DNA from: Sandaracinus amylolyticus | GTDB taxonomy: Bacteria > Myxococcota_A > Polyangia > Polyangiales > Sandaracinaceae | DNA: 64,000 bases | Assembly: GCF_000737325.1 (NCBI RefSeq) | Contig: NZ_CP011125.1 | Span: 3,844,001-3,908,000, forward strand | Direction: 5' to 3' | In this document: piece after piece, positions 57,166 through 64,000 of the stretch | How the letters are laid out: each line of letters begins with the position of its first letter | Position numbering within the stretch: the first letter of the stretch is position 1 | The notes under the pieces: model-generated | The model's database searches: none | What the model was told of the DNA's origin: nothing | What the model saw: the letters and a program-made list of their open reading frames with translations, nothing else | Made by a program: the position numbers and the translations under genes

Positions 57166-60137
57166 GCGTCGTCGGGGCGATTCGCCTTCTGGTCTTCGAG
57201 CAGGCTCAAGCTGATCGCCAGCGCGCGGCGCGCGCGCTCGAGCAGCTGCGTATCGGTGTCGATCTTCCCGCGCGCCTTCGCGAGGCTGCCGGTGAGCGAG
57301 CGCTCGCTCGTCTCGAGCGACTGGATGCGGCGCGCCTGCTCGGCCGACACCGACTCGATCTGCTCGATGCGGGCGCGCGCGTTCGCGAGCGCGGCCTTCG
57401 TGTCGTCGAGCTCGCGGTTGCGCGCGGCCAGCTCGCTGCGCGTGGACGCGAGCTGTTCCTGCGTCGACGCAAGCTCGCCCTGCGTCGTGACCAGCTCACC
57501 TTGCGTGGCCGCGAGCTCACCCTGCGTGGCCGCGAGCTCGCCCTGCGTGGCCGCGAGCTCACCCTGCGTGCGCTCGAGCTCGGTGGCGGTCGATGCCAGC
57601 TCGCCGCGCGTCGTCGCGAGCACACTCTTCGTGGTCTCGAGCTCCGCGCTCGTGCTCTCGAGCTCGGCCGCGGTCGCTTCGAGCGCCGCCTTCGTCGACG
57701 AGAGCTCGCCGCGCGTGGTCGCGAGGTCGCTCTTGGCGGTCGCGAGGTCGCTCTTGGCGGTCGCGAGCTCGTTGCGCGTGGTCGAGAGCTCGCCCTTGGT
57801 CGACTCGAGCTCGCCCTGCGTGGCCGCGAGCTGTCCGCGCGTCGCGTCGAGCGTGGCGCTCGTCTGCGCGAGCTCTCCGCGCGTCGTGTCGAGCGCGGCC
57901 TTGGTCTCACCGAGCTCTTCGTTGGTCGCGCTCAGCTCACCGCGCGTCGCGTCGAGCGCGCTCTGCGTCGTGTCGAGCTCGCCCTTGGTCGCGTCGAGCT
58001 CTCCACGCGTGCTCGCGAGCGCCGCCTTCGTCGCGTCGAGCTCGCTGCGCGTCGTCGCGAGCGTCGCCTTCGTCTGCGCGAGCTCGCCCTCGGTGCTCTC
58101 GAGCGTGGCCTTCGTCGCGTCGAGATCGCTCTGAGTCTGCTCGAGCTTTTCGAGCGTCACCGCGTTGCTGGACTCCGCCTCCGCGAGCTTGCGGCCGAGC
58201 GCCGCGATCTCACCCGAGTGCTTGCGCTCGGCGTCGTCGGTCGCCTTTCGATGCGCGCCTTCGAGCTCGGTGCGCAGCGCGACGAGCGCAGCGTCCTTCG
58301 CGCGCGTCGCCTCGCCGAGCGCCGCGTCCTTGGCGCGAGCCGCTTCCGCGAGCGCCTCGTCCTTGCTGCGCGCGGCATCGGTCAGCGCCGCGTCCTTGTC
58401 GCGCGCGGCGTCCGCGAGCGCGTCCTCGCGCTGCCGCTCGAGCTCTGCGCGCAACGTCGCGAGAGCCTGCTCCTGCGCCGCAGCCGCAGCCGCGAGGGCC
58501 TGCTGCTGTGCCGCGGCTGCCGCCGCGCGCGTCGACGCCAGCGCGCCTTCGTGCTCCTCGCGCAGCTTCGCCGTCGCGGCCTCGTGCGTGCGCCGCGCGT
58601 CGTCGAGCGCGACCGCATGGCCCGCCTCGGCCTCGGCCGTCTGCTCCTCGAACCGGCGCTCGAGATCCGCGATCGTGCTCGCGTTCTCCTCGCGCATCGC
58701 CTCGAGCGCTGCCGCGTTCTCTTCGGCGAGGCGCGCGACGTCCGCCGCGCGCGCGTTCTTCTCGGCGTCGAGCTCGTCGCCGATCTTCTTCGCCTTCGCC
58801 TCGGCGCGCTCGAGCCGCGCCTTCGTGTCCTCCGCGCGCTTGTTCGCGGCGTCCTTGTCGGACGAGAGCGCCTCGATGCGATCCTTGTGGTCCGCGATCT
58901 CGCGCTCGAGCTCGAGGTGCTTGTCGCTGGCGTCGGCCTTCTCGCGCTCGAGGCCGAGGTTCTTGTCGCGGAGATCGAGCAGCTGCTTGTCGCGCGCGGA
59001 GACCTGATCCTTGAGGTCGAGGATCTCCTTGTCCTTCTTGTTCAGCGCCTCGCGCAGATCGAGGAACTCGCGGCTCGAGATGCCGCCTCCGCGCGCGGCC
59101 GACGCGGCGGTCTTCTTGAGGTCCGCGACCTCGCGCTCGAGGCGCTCGATCTCGGCCTGCTTGCGCGGCAGCGTCGACGCCTTCTCCTCGGCCTCGTCGA
59201 GCTTGCGCTTGGCGTCCGCGACCTCGTCGCGCAGCGTCGCGCGCTCCGTCTCGAGCGTCGCACGCTCGGTTTCGAGGGCCGTGCGCTGCGTCTCGAGCGC
59301 GGCGACGCGCTCGCGCAGCTCCACGAGCGCGCTCTCGTCCACCGCGGGCGGAGGCGGGGCGACGCTCGCGGCCTTCGGCGTCGGAGCGATGCTCGCGGGC
59401 TTCGGCGTCTGGAGCGCGGCCGCCGCGACGCGCGGCGGCGTCGTCGCGATCGAGGTCGGCTTGGGCGGAGGCGCGCTGCGTCCCGCCGGGGGCTTGGGCG
59501 GTGCGGGCGCCGGAGCGGGCTCGGCCTTCTTCGCGGCGCTGGGCGCGAGGAGGCCCGGCGGGATCACGCCGACGGTGGTCGCTTCGTCCTCGCCGCCGTC
59601 GAGCATGAGCGAGTCGAACGCGTTGTCCGCGAACGCATCGATCTCGTCGTCGACGTTCTTGCGCGAGAGCATGTCGGTCGGCTCGGGATCCTCGGCCTCG
59701 AGCGCCACCTCGACGTCCGCATCGCCGATCGGCTCCGCCGACGACACCTCGAGCGAGAGGGGATCGAGCGCGACGAGCGCGCCGACCTTCTCCACCAGAT
59801 CGTCGACCGAGATGGGCTTGCGGAGGTAGTCCTCGGCGCGCGTGCGCAGCTTGCGGTGCTGCTCGAAGATCTCCTCGGTCGCCTCGCTCGAGAGGATGAT
59901 GACCGGGATCGACGCGGTCTCCGGTGCCTTCTTGAGCTTCTTGCAGACGAGGAACCCGTTCATCTGCGGGAGCTCGATCGTCAGCAGGATGAGGTCGGGA
60001 CGCTCCTGCGAGGCGCGGTCGACGCCCGCGTTCCCGTCATCCGTGATCTCGACGTTCGCCCCGTGCCGCCTGAGCCTCGCGCTCACCTCGTTCGCGAAAT
60101 CGGCGTCGCTCTCGAAGAACAGGATGCGCTTGCCCAT
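57162..60137 (-). CDS. AglZ/FrzS-like pseudo-receiver coiled-coil protein
   Basis: A 991-residue protein from ATG 60135-60137 with GAGGAG upstream. Residues 1-125 are a receiver domain: KRILFFESDADFANEV, DLILLTIELPQMNGF, VIILSSE and YLRKPIS. The phosphoacceptor Asp is Thr53, while the conserved Ser83 and Lys107 remain. The tract FEQHRKLRTRAEDYLRKPI resembles, as I recall, the receivers of Myxococcus AglZ and FrzS, which are also unphosphorylated and fused to coiled coils, and which direct gliding or pilus polarity. A Pro-rich linker (about 190-260) leads to coiled coil from 265 to 985. Within it lies a long heptad-repeat section. Motility role is inferred. Confidence 0.85.
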   Translation of the reverse strand: MGKRILFFESDADFANEVSARLRRHGANVEITDDGNAGVDRASQERPDLILLTIELPQMNGFLVCKKLKKAPETASIPVIILSSEATEEIFEQHRKLRTRAEDYLRKPISVDDLVEKVGALVALDPLSLEVSSAEPIGDADVEVALEAEDPEPTDMLSRKNVDDEIDAFADNAFDSLMLDGGEDEATTVGVIPPGLLAPSAAKKAEPAPAPAPPKPPAGRSAPPPKPTSIATTPPRVAAAALQTPKPASIAPTPKAASVAPPPPAVDESALVELRERVAALETQRTALETERATLETERATLRDEVADAKRKLDEAEEKASTLPRKQAEIERLEREVADLKKTAASAARGGGISSREFLDLREALNKKDKEILDLKDQVSARDKQLLDLRDKNLGLEREKADASDKHLELEREIADHKDRIEALSSDKDAANKRAEDTKARLERAEAKAKKIGDELDAEKNARAADVARLAEENAAALEAMREENASTIADLERRFEEQTAEAEAGHAVALDDARRTHEAATAKLREEHEGALASTRAAAAAAQQQALAAAAAAQEQALATLRAELERQREDALADAARDKDAALTDAARSKDEALAEAARAKDAALGEATRAKDAALVALRTELEGAHRKATDDAERKHSGEIAALGRKLAEAESSNAVTLEKLEQTQSDLDATKATLESTEGELAQTKATLATTRSELDATKAALASTRGELDATKGELDTTQSALDATRGELSATNEELGETKAALDTTRGELAQTSATLDATRGQLAATQGELESTKGELSTTRNELATAKSDLATAKSDLATTRGELSSTKAALEATAAELESTSAELETTKSVLATTRGELASTATELERTQGELAATQGELAATQGELAATQGELVTTQGELASTQEQLASTRSELAARNRELDDTKAALANARARIEQIESVSAEQARRIQSLETSERSLTGSLAKARGKIDTDTQLLERARRALAISLSLLEDQKANRPDDA
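57420..58130. repeat. 21-bp periodic coding repeat in the coiled-coil gene
   Basis: Within the AglZ/FrzS-like gene the coiled coil contains about 34 copies of a seven-residue unit of form T-x-x-E-L-A-x (for example ATQGELA three times in succession near 57490-57560). The DNA repeat is 21 bases, tightest around CTGCGTGGCCGCGAGCTC. Exact repeats may allow length change by recombination. The unit equals one coiled-coil heptad. Confidence 0.8.
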
Positions 60138-60181
60138 GAGCTCCTCGGACCGGGCGCCCTCGTGGAAGGGCGTAGAGCCCG

Positions 60182-60211
60182 AGAGGATAGAAGGGCGCGC
60201 TCCGACGTGTC
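60182..60211 (-). promoter_or_regulatory. Sigma-70 promoter of the AglZ/FrzS-like gene
   Basis: On the minus strand TTGACA (60206-60211) and TATCCT (60182-60187) are spaced by 18 bases, 44 bases before the ATG. The -35 is perfect. It would drive the AglZ/FrzS-like gene and the coupled gckA. Confidence 0.75.
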
Positions 60212-60358
60212 AACGTTGGAAATGGGGTGAACGCCCCGCTTTTCCTTCGTTTTTCGCCGATTTCGAGCCACGTCGAGCACGCGTCGCGAGCGCGGCGGAG
60301 CCCCGCTCGGGCGCTCGCGCAGCCGGCGCCGCGCGCACGCACGGGCGCCCCGGGGAGC

Positions 60359-61246
60359 TCAGTGCTGGACGCGCGCGGACGCGGCGAGCTGGATCATCGT
60401 CTGACGGTCGAGATCACCGGTGAACGCGTAGGTCAGCCCGTCGTGCTCGACGACCGGCACCGTGTAGCCGCGCACCTGTCGGTAGTAGAGCTCGCGCCCG
60501 TGCAGGCTGACGCGCTGCGCACCGCTGAAGATCTGGACCGGCATCGCGCGCTGTGGCCGCTCGAACACGACGACCGTCACGCGATGTCCGCGCACGTCGT
60601 AGTAGAACGCCGCGGCATCGCGCTCGCGGATGTTCGACAGGCGCGCGCCGAGGAGCCGCGCGTCCGCGCGATCGAACTCGACCGGACGCACCGGGAACTC
60701 GAGCTTGCCGCGGAACCAACCGACGACCTGCTGCGGCGGCCCGGCGACCTCCGCGGGATGATCGCTCGAGTGCCGGCGCACGACGTCTTCGAAGAGCGGC
60801 ATCGTCGTCGCCGCGACCGCCGCCTCGTCCGCCTCGCCGTCGTCGGTGCGCGCGCCGAGCGCCACGAAGAACACCGCCGCGGCGGCGGCCGGCACCGCGT
60901 AACGCGCCGGCAGCATCCACACCCGCAGCCCGCGCCGACGACGCGGCTCGCGTCGCGGAGACGGAGCCGCGCTCACGGTCTCCTCGGTGATCGCGGCGGG
61001 CGTGACCGAGCGCGGCGGGGGCGCCGACTGGATCGCGGTCAACACACGCAGACGCAGGTGCTCGGGCGCCTTCACGGTCCCGAGCTCCTGCTTGATCGTC
61101 TGCTTCACCGAGCGCGCGAACGCCGCGTGCTCACGGCACACGGGGCAGCTGGCCAGGTGGCTGTCGAACTCCACCTGGGCGCTCGTATCCAGCTCGCCGT
61201 CCACCAGGGCGTCGAGGTGCCGGCGGACGACGCGACACGGGGTCAT
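60359..61246 (-). CDS. Zinc-binding anti-sigma factor
   Basis: A 295-residue protein from ATG 61244-61246, overlapping the ECF sigma stop by four bases. The N-terminal ZAS domain has H30-x3-C34-x2-C37 (HLASCPVC). A long helix and Arg-rich segment follow, then one membrane helix at about residues 113-132 (RYAVPAAAAAVFFVALGA) and an exported C-terminal domain of 160 residues, with FYYDVRGHRVTVVVF and GYTVPVVEHDGLTYAFTGDL, that may sense envelope signals. Its reader is the adjacent sigma factor. The regulon is unknown. Confidence 0.88.
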   Translation of the reverse strand: MTPCRVVRRHLDALVDGELDTSAQVEFDSHLASCPVCREHAAFARSVKQTIKQELGTVKAPEHLRLRVLTAIQSAPPPRSVTPAAITEETVSAAPSPRREPRRRRGLRVWMLPARYAVPAAAAAVFFVALGARTDDGEADEAAVAATTMPLFEDVVRRHSSDHPAEVAGPPQQVVGWFRGKLEFPVRPVEFDRADARLLGARLSNIRERDAAAFYYDVRGHRVTVVVFERPQRAMPVQIFSGAQRVSLHGRELYYRQVRGYTVPVVEHDGLTYAFTGDLDRQTMIQLAASARVQH

Positions 61247-61890
61247 CCAGCCACCTCCCGCGTGCGACGGTAGGCCTCGAGCGAGATCGGCTCGCTCGTG
61301 CCCTCGGTCTTGTCGTCGATGATCCCCATCTGCACTGCAGTGTCGACCAGCCTGTGCTGCATCTGCTTCCGCGCGCGGTGGAGACGCGACATGACGGTGC
61401 CGATCGGGCACCCGACGATGTCGGCGATCTCTTTGTACGAGAGCTCCTCGACGTCGGCCAGGACGATCATCAGGCGATGCTCGTCGCTCAGCTCGTCGAG
61501 CGCGTTCTGGATCTCCTTCACGACCAGCGGGCGCATCGCGTCACCGACCGGATCGGTCAGCGCGCGCATCGCGGCGCGGCTCATCACGCCGTCACCCACG
61601 GGCTCGGCCTCGTCACCGTCGAGCACGCGCCGCTCGCGCGTGTTGCGCCGGTACTTGTTGATGAACGTGTTGGTGAGCACGCGGAGGAGCCACGCGCGCA
61701 GGTTCGTGCCGGGCTCGAAGCGGTCGTAGAAGCGATACGCCTTCAGGAAGGCATCCTGGACCAGATCCTCCGCGTCCGACTCGGAGCGGGTCAGCCGGAG
61801 GGCCGCGCCGTACAGCGAGTCGAGGTGGACGAGCGCCTCCTTGGCGAACTCGTCACGGAGGGGGTTCGGGGTGTCGTCGCTCAGGGCCAT
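61243..61890 (-). CDS. ECF RNA polymerase sigma factor (RpoE-like)
   Basis: A 215-residue protein from ATG 61888-61890. Region 2: SESDAEDLVQDAFLKAYRF then NLRAWLLRVLTNTFINKYRR. Region 4: LSYKEIADIVGCPIGTVMSR and LHRARKQMQHRL. The 30-residue C-terminal extension (DDKTEGTSEPISLEAYRRTREV) is longer than the minimal fold. It directs RNA polymerase to envelope- or stress-type promoters and is held by the adjacent ZAS anti-sigma factor, with which it is coupled. Confidence 0.93.
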   Translation of the reverse strand: MALSDDTPNPLRDEFAKEALVHLDSLYGAALRLTRSESDAEDLVQDAFLKAYRFYDRFEPGTNLRAWLLRVLTNTFINKYRRNTRERRVLDGDEAEPVGDGVMSRAAMRALTDPVGDAMRPLVVKEIQNALDELSDEHRLMIVLADVEELSYKEIADIVGCPIGTVMSRLHRARKQMQHRLVDTAVQMGIIDDKTEGTSEPISLEAYRRTREVAG

Positions 61891-62224
61891 CGCAGTCTTT
61901 CTGGGGCCTGCGGTCCGGGTCGTCCCCGGAGCCGCTCGAACCGGTGCCCCACGGTTGCCACGAGCCGCCCGGGGCTATCGGGACGTGCATCCCGAACCCC
62001 CGGTCGTCGTGGCTCATTCCGGAGTACGGACCACTCGGCTCCGGAATGTCGTGGGCCGCGACGGTAGCCATGCGGTCGGGCCACGGAAGGCCGCGAGAAC
62101 CGATTTCAGTCCGAATCTCGTCGCGCCGCGACGGAACGACGAGCGCCGCCGTGCTCGGGGCAGGGCGGCGCTCGGGGTAGGGGCGCTGGTGCGACGGGCT
62201 GCGCGGATCGGGCCGGAGCGACGC
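61891..62224. promoter_or_regulatory. Region upstream of the sigma factor with a 34-bp inverted repeat
   Basis: This 334-base gap lies between the sigma gene (minus) and the stop of the PhaR-type gene (minus). It holds perfect ten-base arms CATTCCGGAG (62015-62024) and CTCCGGAATG (62039-62048) around a 14-base spacer. Centre to ATG is about 140 bases. The element could be an operator or, less likely, a terminator for the PhaR gene (no T-run). No clear ECF-type GGAAC/CGT promoter was identified. Confidence 0.5.
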
Positions 62225-62968
62225 TCAGGCCTCGGGCTCGTCCCCACGCTCGCCGACGCCGCGCTCGTTCGCCGCGCGATCGATCGGGCCATCGCCGTGC
62301 TTCGCGTCGCGCGCGCTGAGCTGGACGAGCTTCTGCTCGAGCTCCTCGATGCGCGTCTGCAGGCGCTTCACCTCGCCCTGGAGCTGGTGCACGTGGCTCA
62401 CCGCCGCGCCGAGCACCGACTTGATGCGGTCGTCGGCGAGGCGCTGGAGCTCGTCCCACGCTTCCTTCGGGCCGACGAGGAGCTTGCGCCCCGCGGCCTC
62501 GTCGGACTTCTCCTTCTCGGCCGGGCGCTCCGACTTCGGCGCGGCCGCCGCGGCGAGCGTCTCCTCGACCTCGGTCTCCGCGCCCGTGCCCGGCTCGCGC
62601 CGGACGATCAGCTTGCCGACCGCCGTGCTCGACAGCGTCGACATCAACCGCTCGCCGCCCTGCTGAATCAGGGTGCGGAGCGCGCCGACGCTCGGCGACG
62701 ACGAGCCCGCGCGACGCGCGTCCTCACCGGCCGGCGCGTTCTTGCGCTCCTCCTCGTACACGATCTGAGCGAGGGTGACGTTCGTCAGGTCCTCCTTCGT
62801 CGTGTTGTCGATGATGGAGACCTCTTCGCCCCCACGGACGTACTCCGCGATCTGCTGAAGCGTCACGTAGCGCGAGTCGCGCGTGTCGTAGAGCTTCCGG
62901 TTCGCGTAGCGCTTGATGACGCGCGGGCGCGTCGGGCGGTCGGACGGATGCTGAGGCGTCACACTCAC
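62225..62968 (-). CDS. PhaR-type polyhydroxyalkanoate regulator
   Basis: A 247-residue protein from GTG 62966-62968, chosen because GGAG lies nine bases upstream. The N-terminal PHB/PHA accumulation regulator DNA-binding domain is clear: [20 protein letters not shown] followed by [20 protein letters not shown]. The C-terminal part differs from PhaR: a Glu/Ala linker and a leucine-rich coiled coil (residues 170-225, [20 protein letters not shown]) for oligomerisation. It may control storage granules or other genes; no phaC is nearby. Confidence 0.85.
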   Translation of the reverse strand: MSVTPQHPSDRPTRPRVIKRYANRKLYDTRDSRYVTLQQIAEYVRGGEEVSIIDNTTKEDLTNVTLAQIVYEEERKNAPAGEDARRAGSSSPSVGALRTLIQQGGERLMSTLSSTAVGKLIVRREPGTGAETEVEETLAAAAAPKSERPAEKEKSDEAAGRKLLVGPKEAWDELQRLADDRIKSVLGAAVSHVHQLQGEVKRLQTRIEELEQKLVQLSARDAKHGDGPIDRAANERGVGERGDEPEA

Positions 62969-63057
62969 GGGGATATTCTCCAGTTGCCAGAGTCGACGCG
63001 ACGCGTCAAGCCCCACCGGCCGTGGATGACCCAAGCGGGTAGGTCGCTCGTCCGCGG

Positions 63058-63063
63058 TATGAT
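63058..63063 (+). promoter_or_regulatory. Possible -10 element for the 63082 gene
   Basis: TATGAT, five of six matches to the consensus, lies 18 bases before the ATG at 63082. The -35 is not recognisable. Confidence 0.35.
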
Positions 63064-63081
63064 CCCGCGCTCGGTGAGCTC

Positions 63082-63825
63082 ATGAGGGTCGGCCTCGAGG
63101 CGCGGCGCCTGGTGCGCGTGGTCGACGGGATCGCGGATCGCGACGTGGCGGTCGGCTTCCTGCGCCACGAGCTCGCGCGCATCGGGCCCGAGGCGAGCGC
63201 CGCCGTCATCGCCGAGATCGATGCGCGCGCAGAGGCTCGCGACGACGCGTCCGCGAGGCTGATGCTCCTGGTCTCCGTGGCGCTCGCCGCGCGCGAGTGC
63301 GACGAGCTCCGCATCGCGATCGCCGAGGCCGCGGTCGCGCGTGGTGACGTCGACACTGCCCGCCGGCTGCGCCCGGAGCCCGGTGCGCGCGCCGCGGACG
63401 ACGATGCCTCGACCGTGCCCGACTTCGGGCGAGGCCGACCGATCACGCTCGGCGAGCGCAAGTCGCTCGCGCGCCGGCGCGATCGCGATCTGCTCGCGCG
63501 TGTGCTCCGCGATCCGCATCCGGACGTCATCCGCATCCTGCTCGCGAACCCCGCGATCACCGAGCCCGACGTCGTGCGGCTCTGCGCGAAGCGGCCGATC
63601 GTGCCCGACGTGCTCCGCGAGGTCGCGCGCTCGTCGCGATGGATGGTCCGCTACGGCGTGCGTCTCGCGCTCGCGCGCAATCCGTACACGCCGCTCGACG
63701 TCGCGCTCTCGATGGTGCCGCACCTCAACGCGCAGGACGCGCGCGAGATCGCGGGCTCACCCGAGCTCCACGATCAGCTGCGCGAAGCCTGCGCGCGCGC
63801 CGCGCGTCCGCGCACCATCCACTGA
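63082..63825 (+). CDS. Repeat-like helical hypothetical protein
   Basis: A 247-residue protein from ATG 63082. It is built of helical pairs with the pattern ARVLRDPHPDVIRILLANPA, DVVRLCAKRPIVPDVLREVA and GVRLALARNPYTPLDVALSM, which resembles the leucine-rich-repeat-variant/HEAT-type helical repeats, each about 25 residues, with D-P/N-P caps. This suggests a protein-interaction solenoid. The N-terminal half is charged helices. Function is unknown. It is transcribed divergently from the PhaR-type gene. Confidence 0.65.
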   Translation: MRVGLEARRLVRVVDGIADRDVAVGFLRHELARIGPEASAAVIAEIDARAEARDDASARLMLLVSVALAARECDELRIAIAEAAVARGDVDTARRLRPEPGARAADDDASTVPDFGRGRPITLGERKSLARRRDRDLLARVLRDPHPDVIRILLANPAITEPDVVRLCAKRPIVPDVLREVARSSRWMVRYGVRLALARNPYTPLDVALSMVPHLNAQDAREIAGSPELHDQLREACARAARPRTIH

Positions 63826-63865
63826 GCTCTGCGCCCGTTGCGTGTCGCGCGCAGCTCGCGAGCGC

Positions 63866-64000
63866 TCAGCGCTTGCGCTCGACGACCTCGGCCTCGGCGA
63901 CTTCGTCCTTCGACAGCTCGTCCGCGCCGCTCTTCGACGCGACGCGCTTGTCCTTCGAGGTGACCTCGATGTCGTCGTCGCTGTTGAGGCCGCGCTTCAG
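63866..64000 (-). CDS. C-terminus of a gene running off the window
   Basis: The minus-strand frame is open from the window edge to a TGA at 63866-63868, giving 44 residues. The tail is highly charged (LKRGLNSDDDIEVTSKDKR then DEVAEAEVVERKR), with no recognisable domain. It is convergent with the 63082 gene. The identity depends on the sequence beyond the edge. Confidence 0.45.
   Translation of the reverse strand: MKRGLNSDDDIEVTSKDKRVASKSGADELSKDEVAEAEVVERKR

Noticed and set aside
57063-60230. A 1055-codon open frame on the plus strand
   Set aside because: It is antisense to the AglZ/FrzS-like gene and mirrors its 21-bp repeats; no start signal or domain.
62948-63034. Longer start of the PhaR-type gene at 63034
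   Set aside because: The GTG at 62968 has a ribosome-binding site, and the extra residues do not resemble the family.

Overview
The window is very GC-rich (about 70% by eye, not counted) and densely packed with long genes, most with GTG or ATG starts and overlapping stop/start junctions. Gene content points to a predatory or gliding-type Myxococcota (Polyangiales, Sandaracinus-like). Evidence is an AglZ/FrzS-type pseudo-receiver/coiled-coil protein, Cys-rich lipoproteins, MoxR/DUF58/BatA genes, a fused YlxR-L7Ae gene and a CIRCE-controlled groESL. The taxonomic call is inference from gene families, not from a marker gene. No prophage, insertion sequence, CRISPR array or rRNA was seen.

Layout. 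1-4000: small unknown proteins, a degenerate receiver, a TPR-like membrane protein and a MATE exporter. 4000-10800 (minus): a probable operon of large lipoprotein, FadL-like outer membrane protein and membrane-anchored alpha/beta hydrolase. 11300-16000: prmC, a DUF547 protein, a conserved unknown, an orphan CoxB fused to cytochrome c, and a helical unknown. 16000-24600 (minus): five-gene cluster of DUF4175-like protein, HExxH/TPR protein, MoxR ATPase, DUF58 and BatA/VWA. 24700-27700: a long coiled-coil protein with a degenerate methyltransferase-like head. 27800-29850 (minus): groES-groEL behind a CIRCE element. 30000-34000: two coupled unknowns, rpoZ and a HerA-like ATPase.

34300-43540 (plus) is a classic nusA-infB operon: rimP, nusA, ylxR-L7Ae fusion, infB, ylxP, rbfA, nrnA, truB, ending in a translationally coupled Cys-rich lipoprotein. 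Then come tRNA-Cys (minus), a CFA-type methyltransferase, a secreted propeller-like protein, a HelD-like ATPase (minus), a helical unknown, acnA, a pair of Get3/ArsA-type ATPases, an outer membrane protein with carboxypeptidase-regulatory-like domains, a glycerate 2-kinase, and the AglZ/FrzS-like protein. The end holds an ECF sigma/anti-sigma pair, a PhaR-type regulator, a repeat-like unknown and a gene running off the edge.

The most notable points are: two long coiled-coil proteins with degenerate signalling-type heads; a Get3/ArsA pair in which the second member lacks the signature lysine; a CuA site with an eight-residue insertion; four intergenic tandem-repeat arrays, each with its own unit; paired terminator hairpins; and several uncharacterised palindromes in promoter regions.
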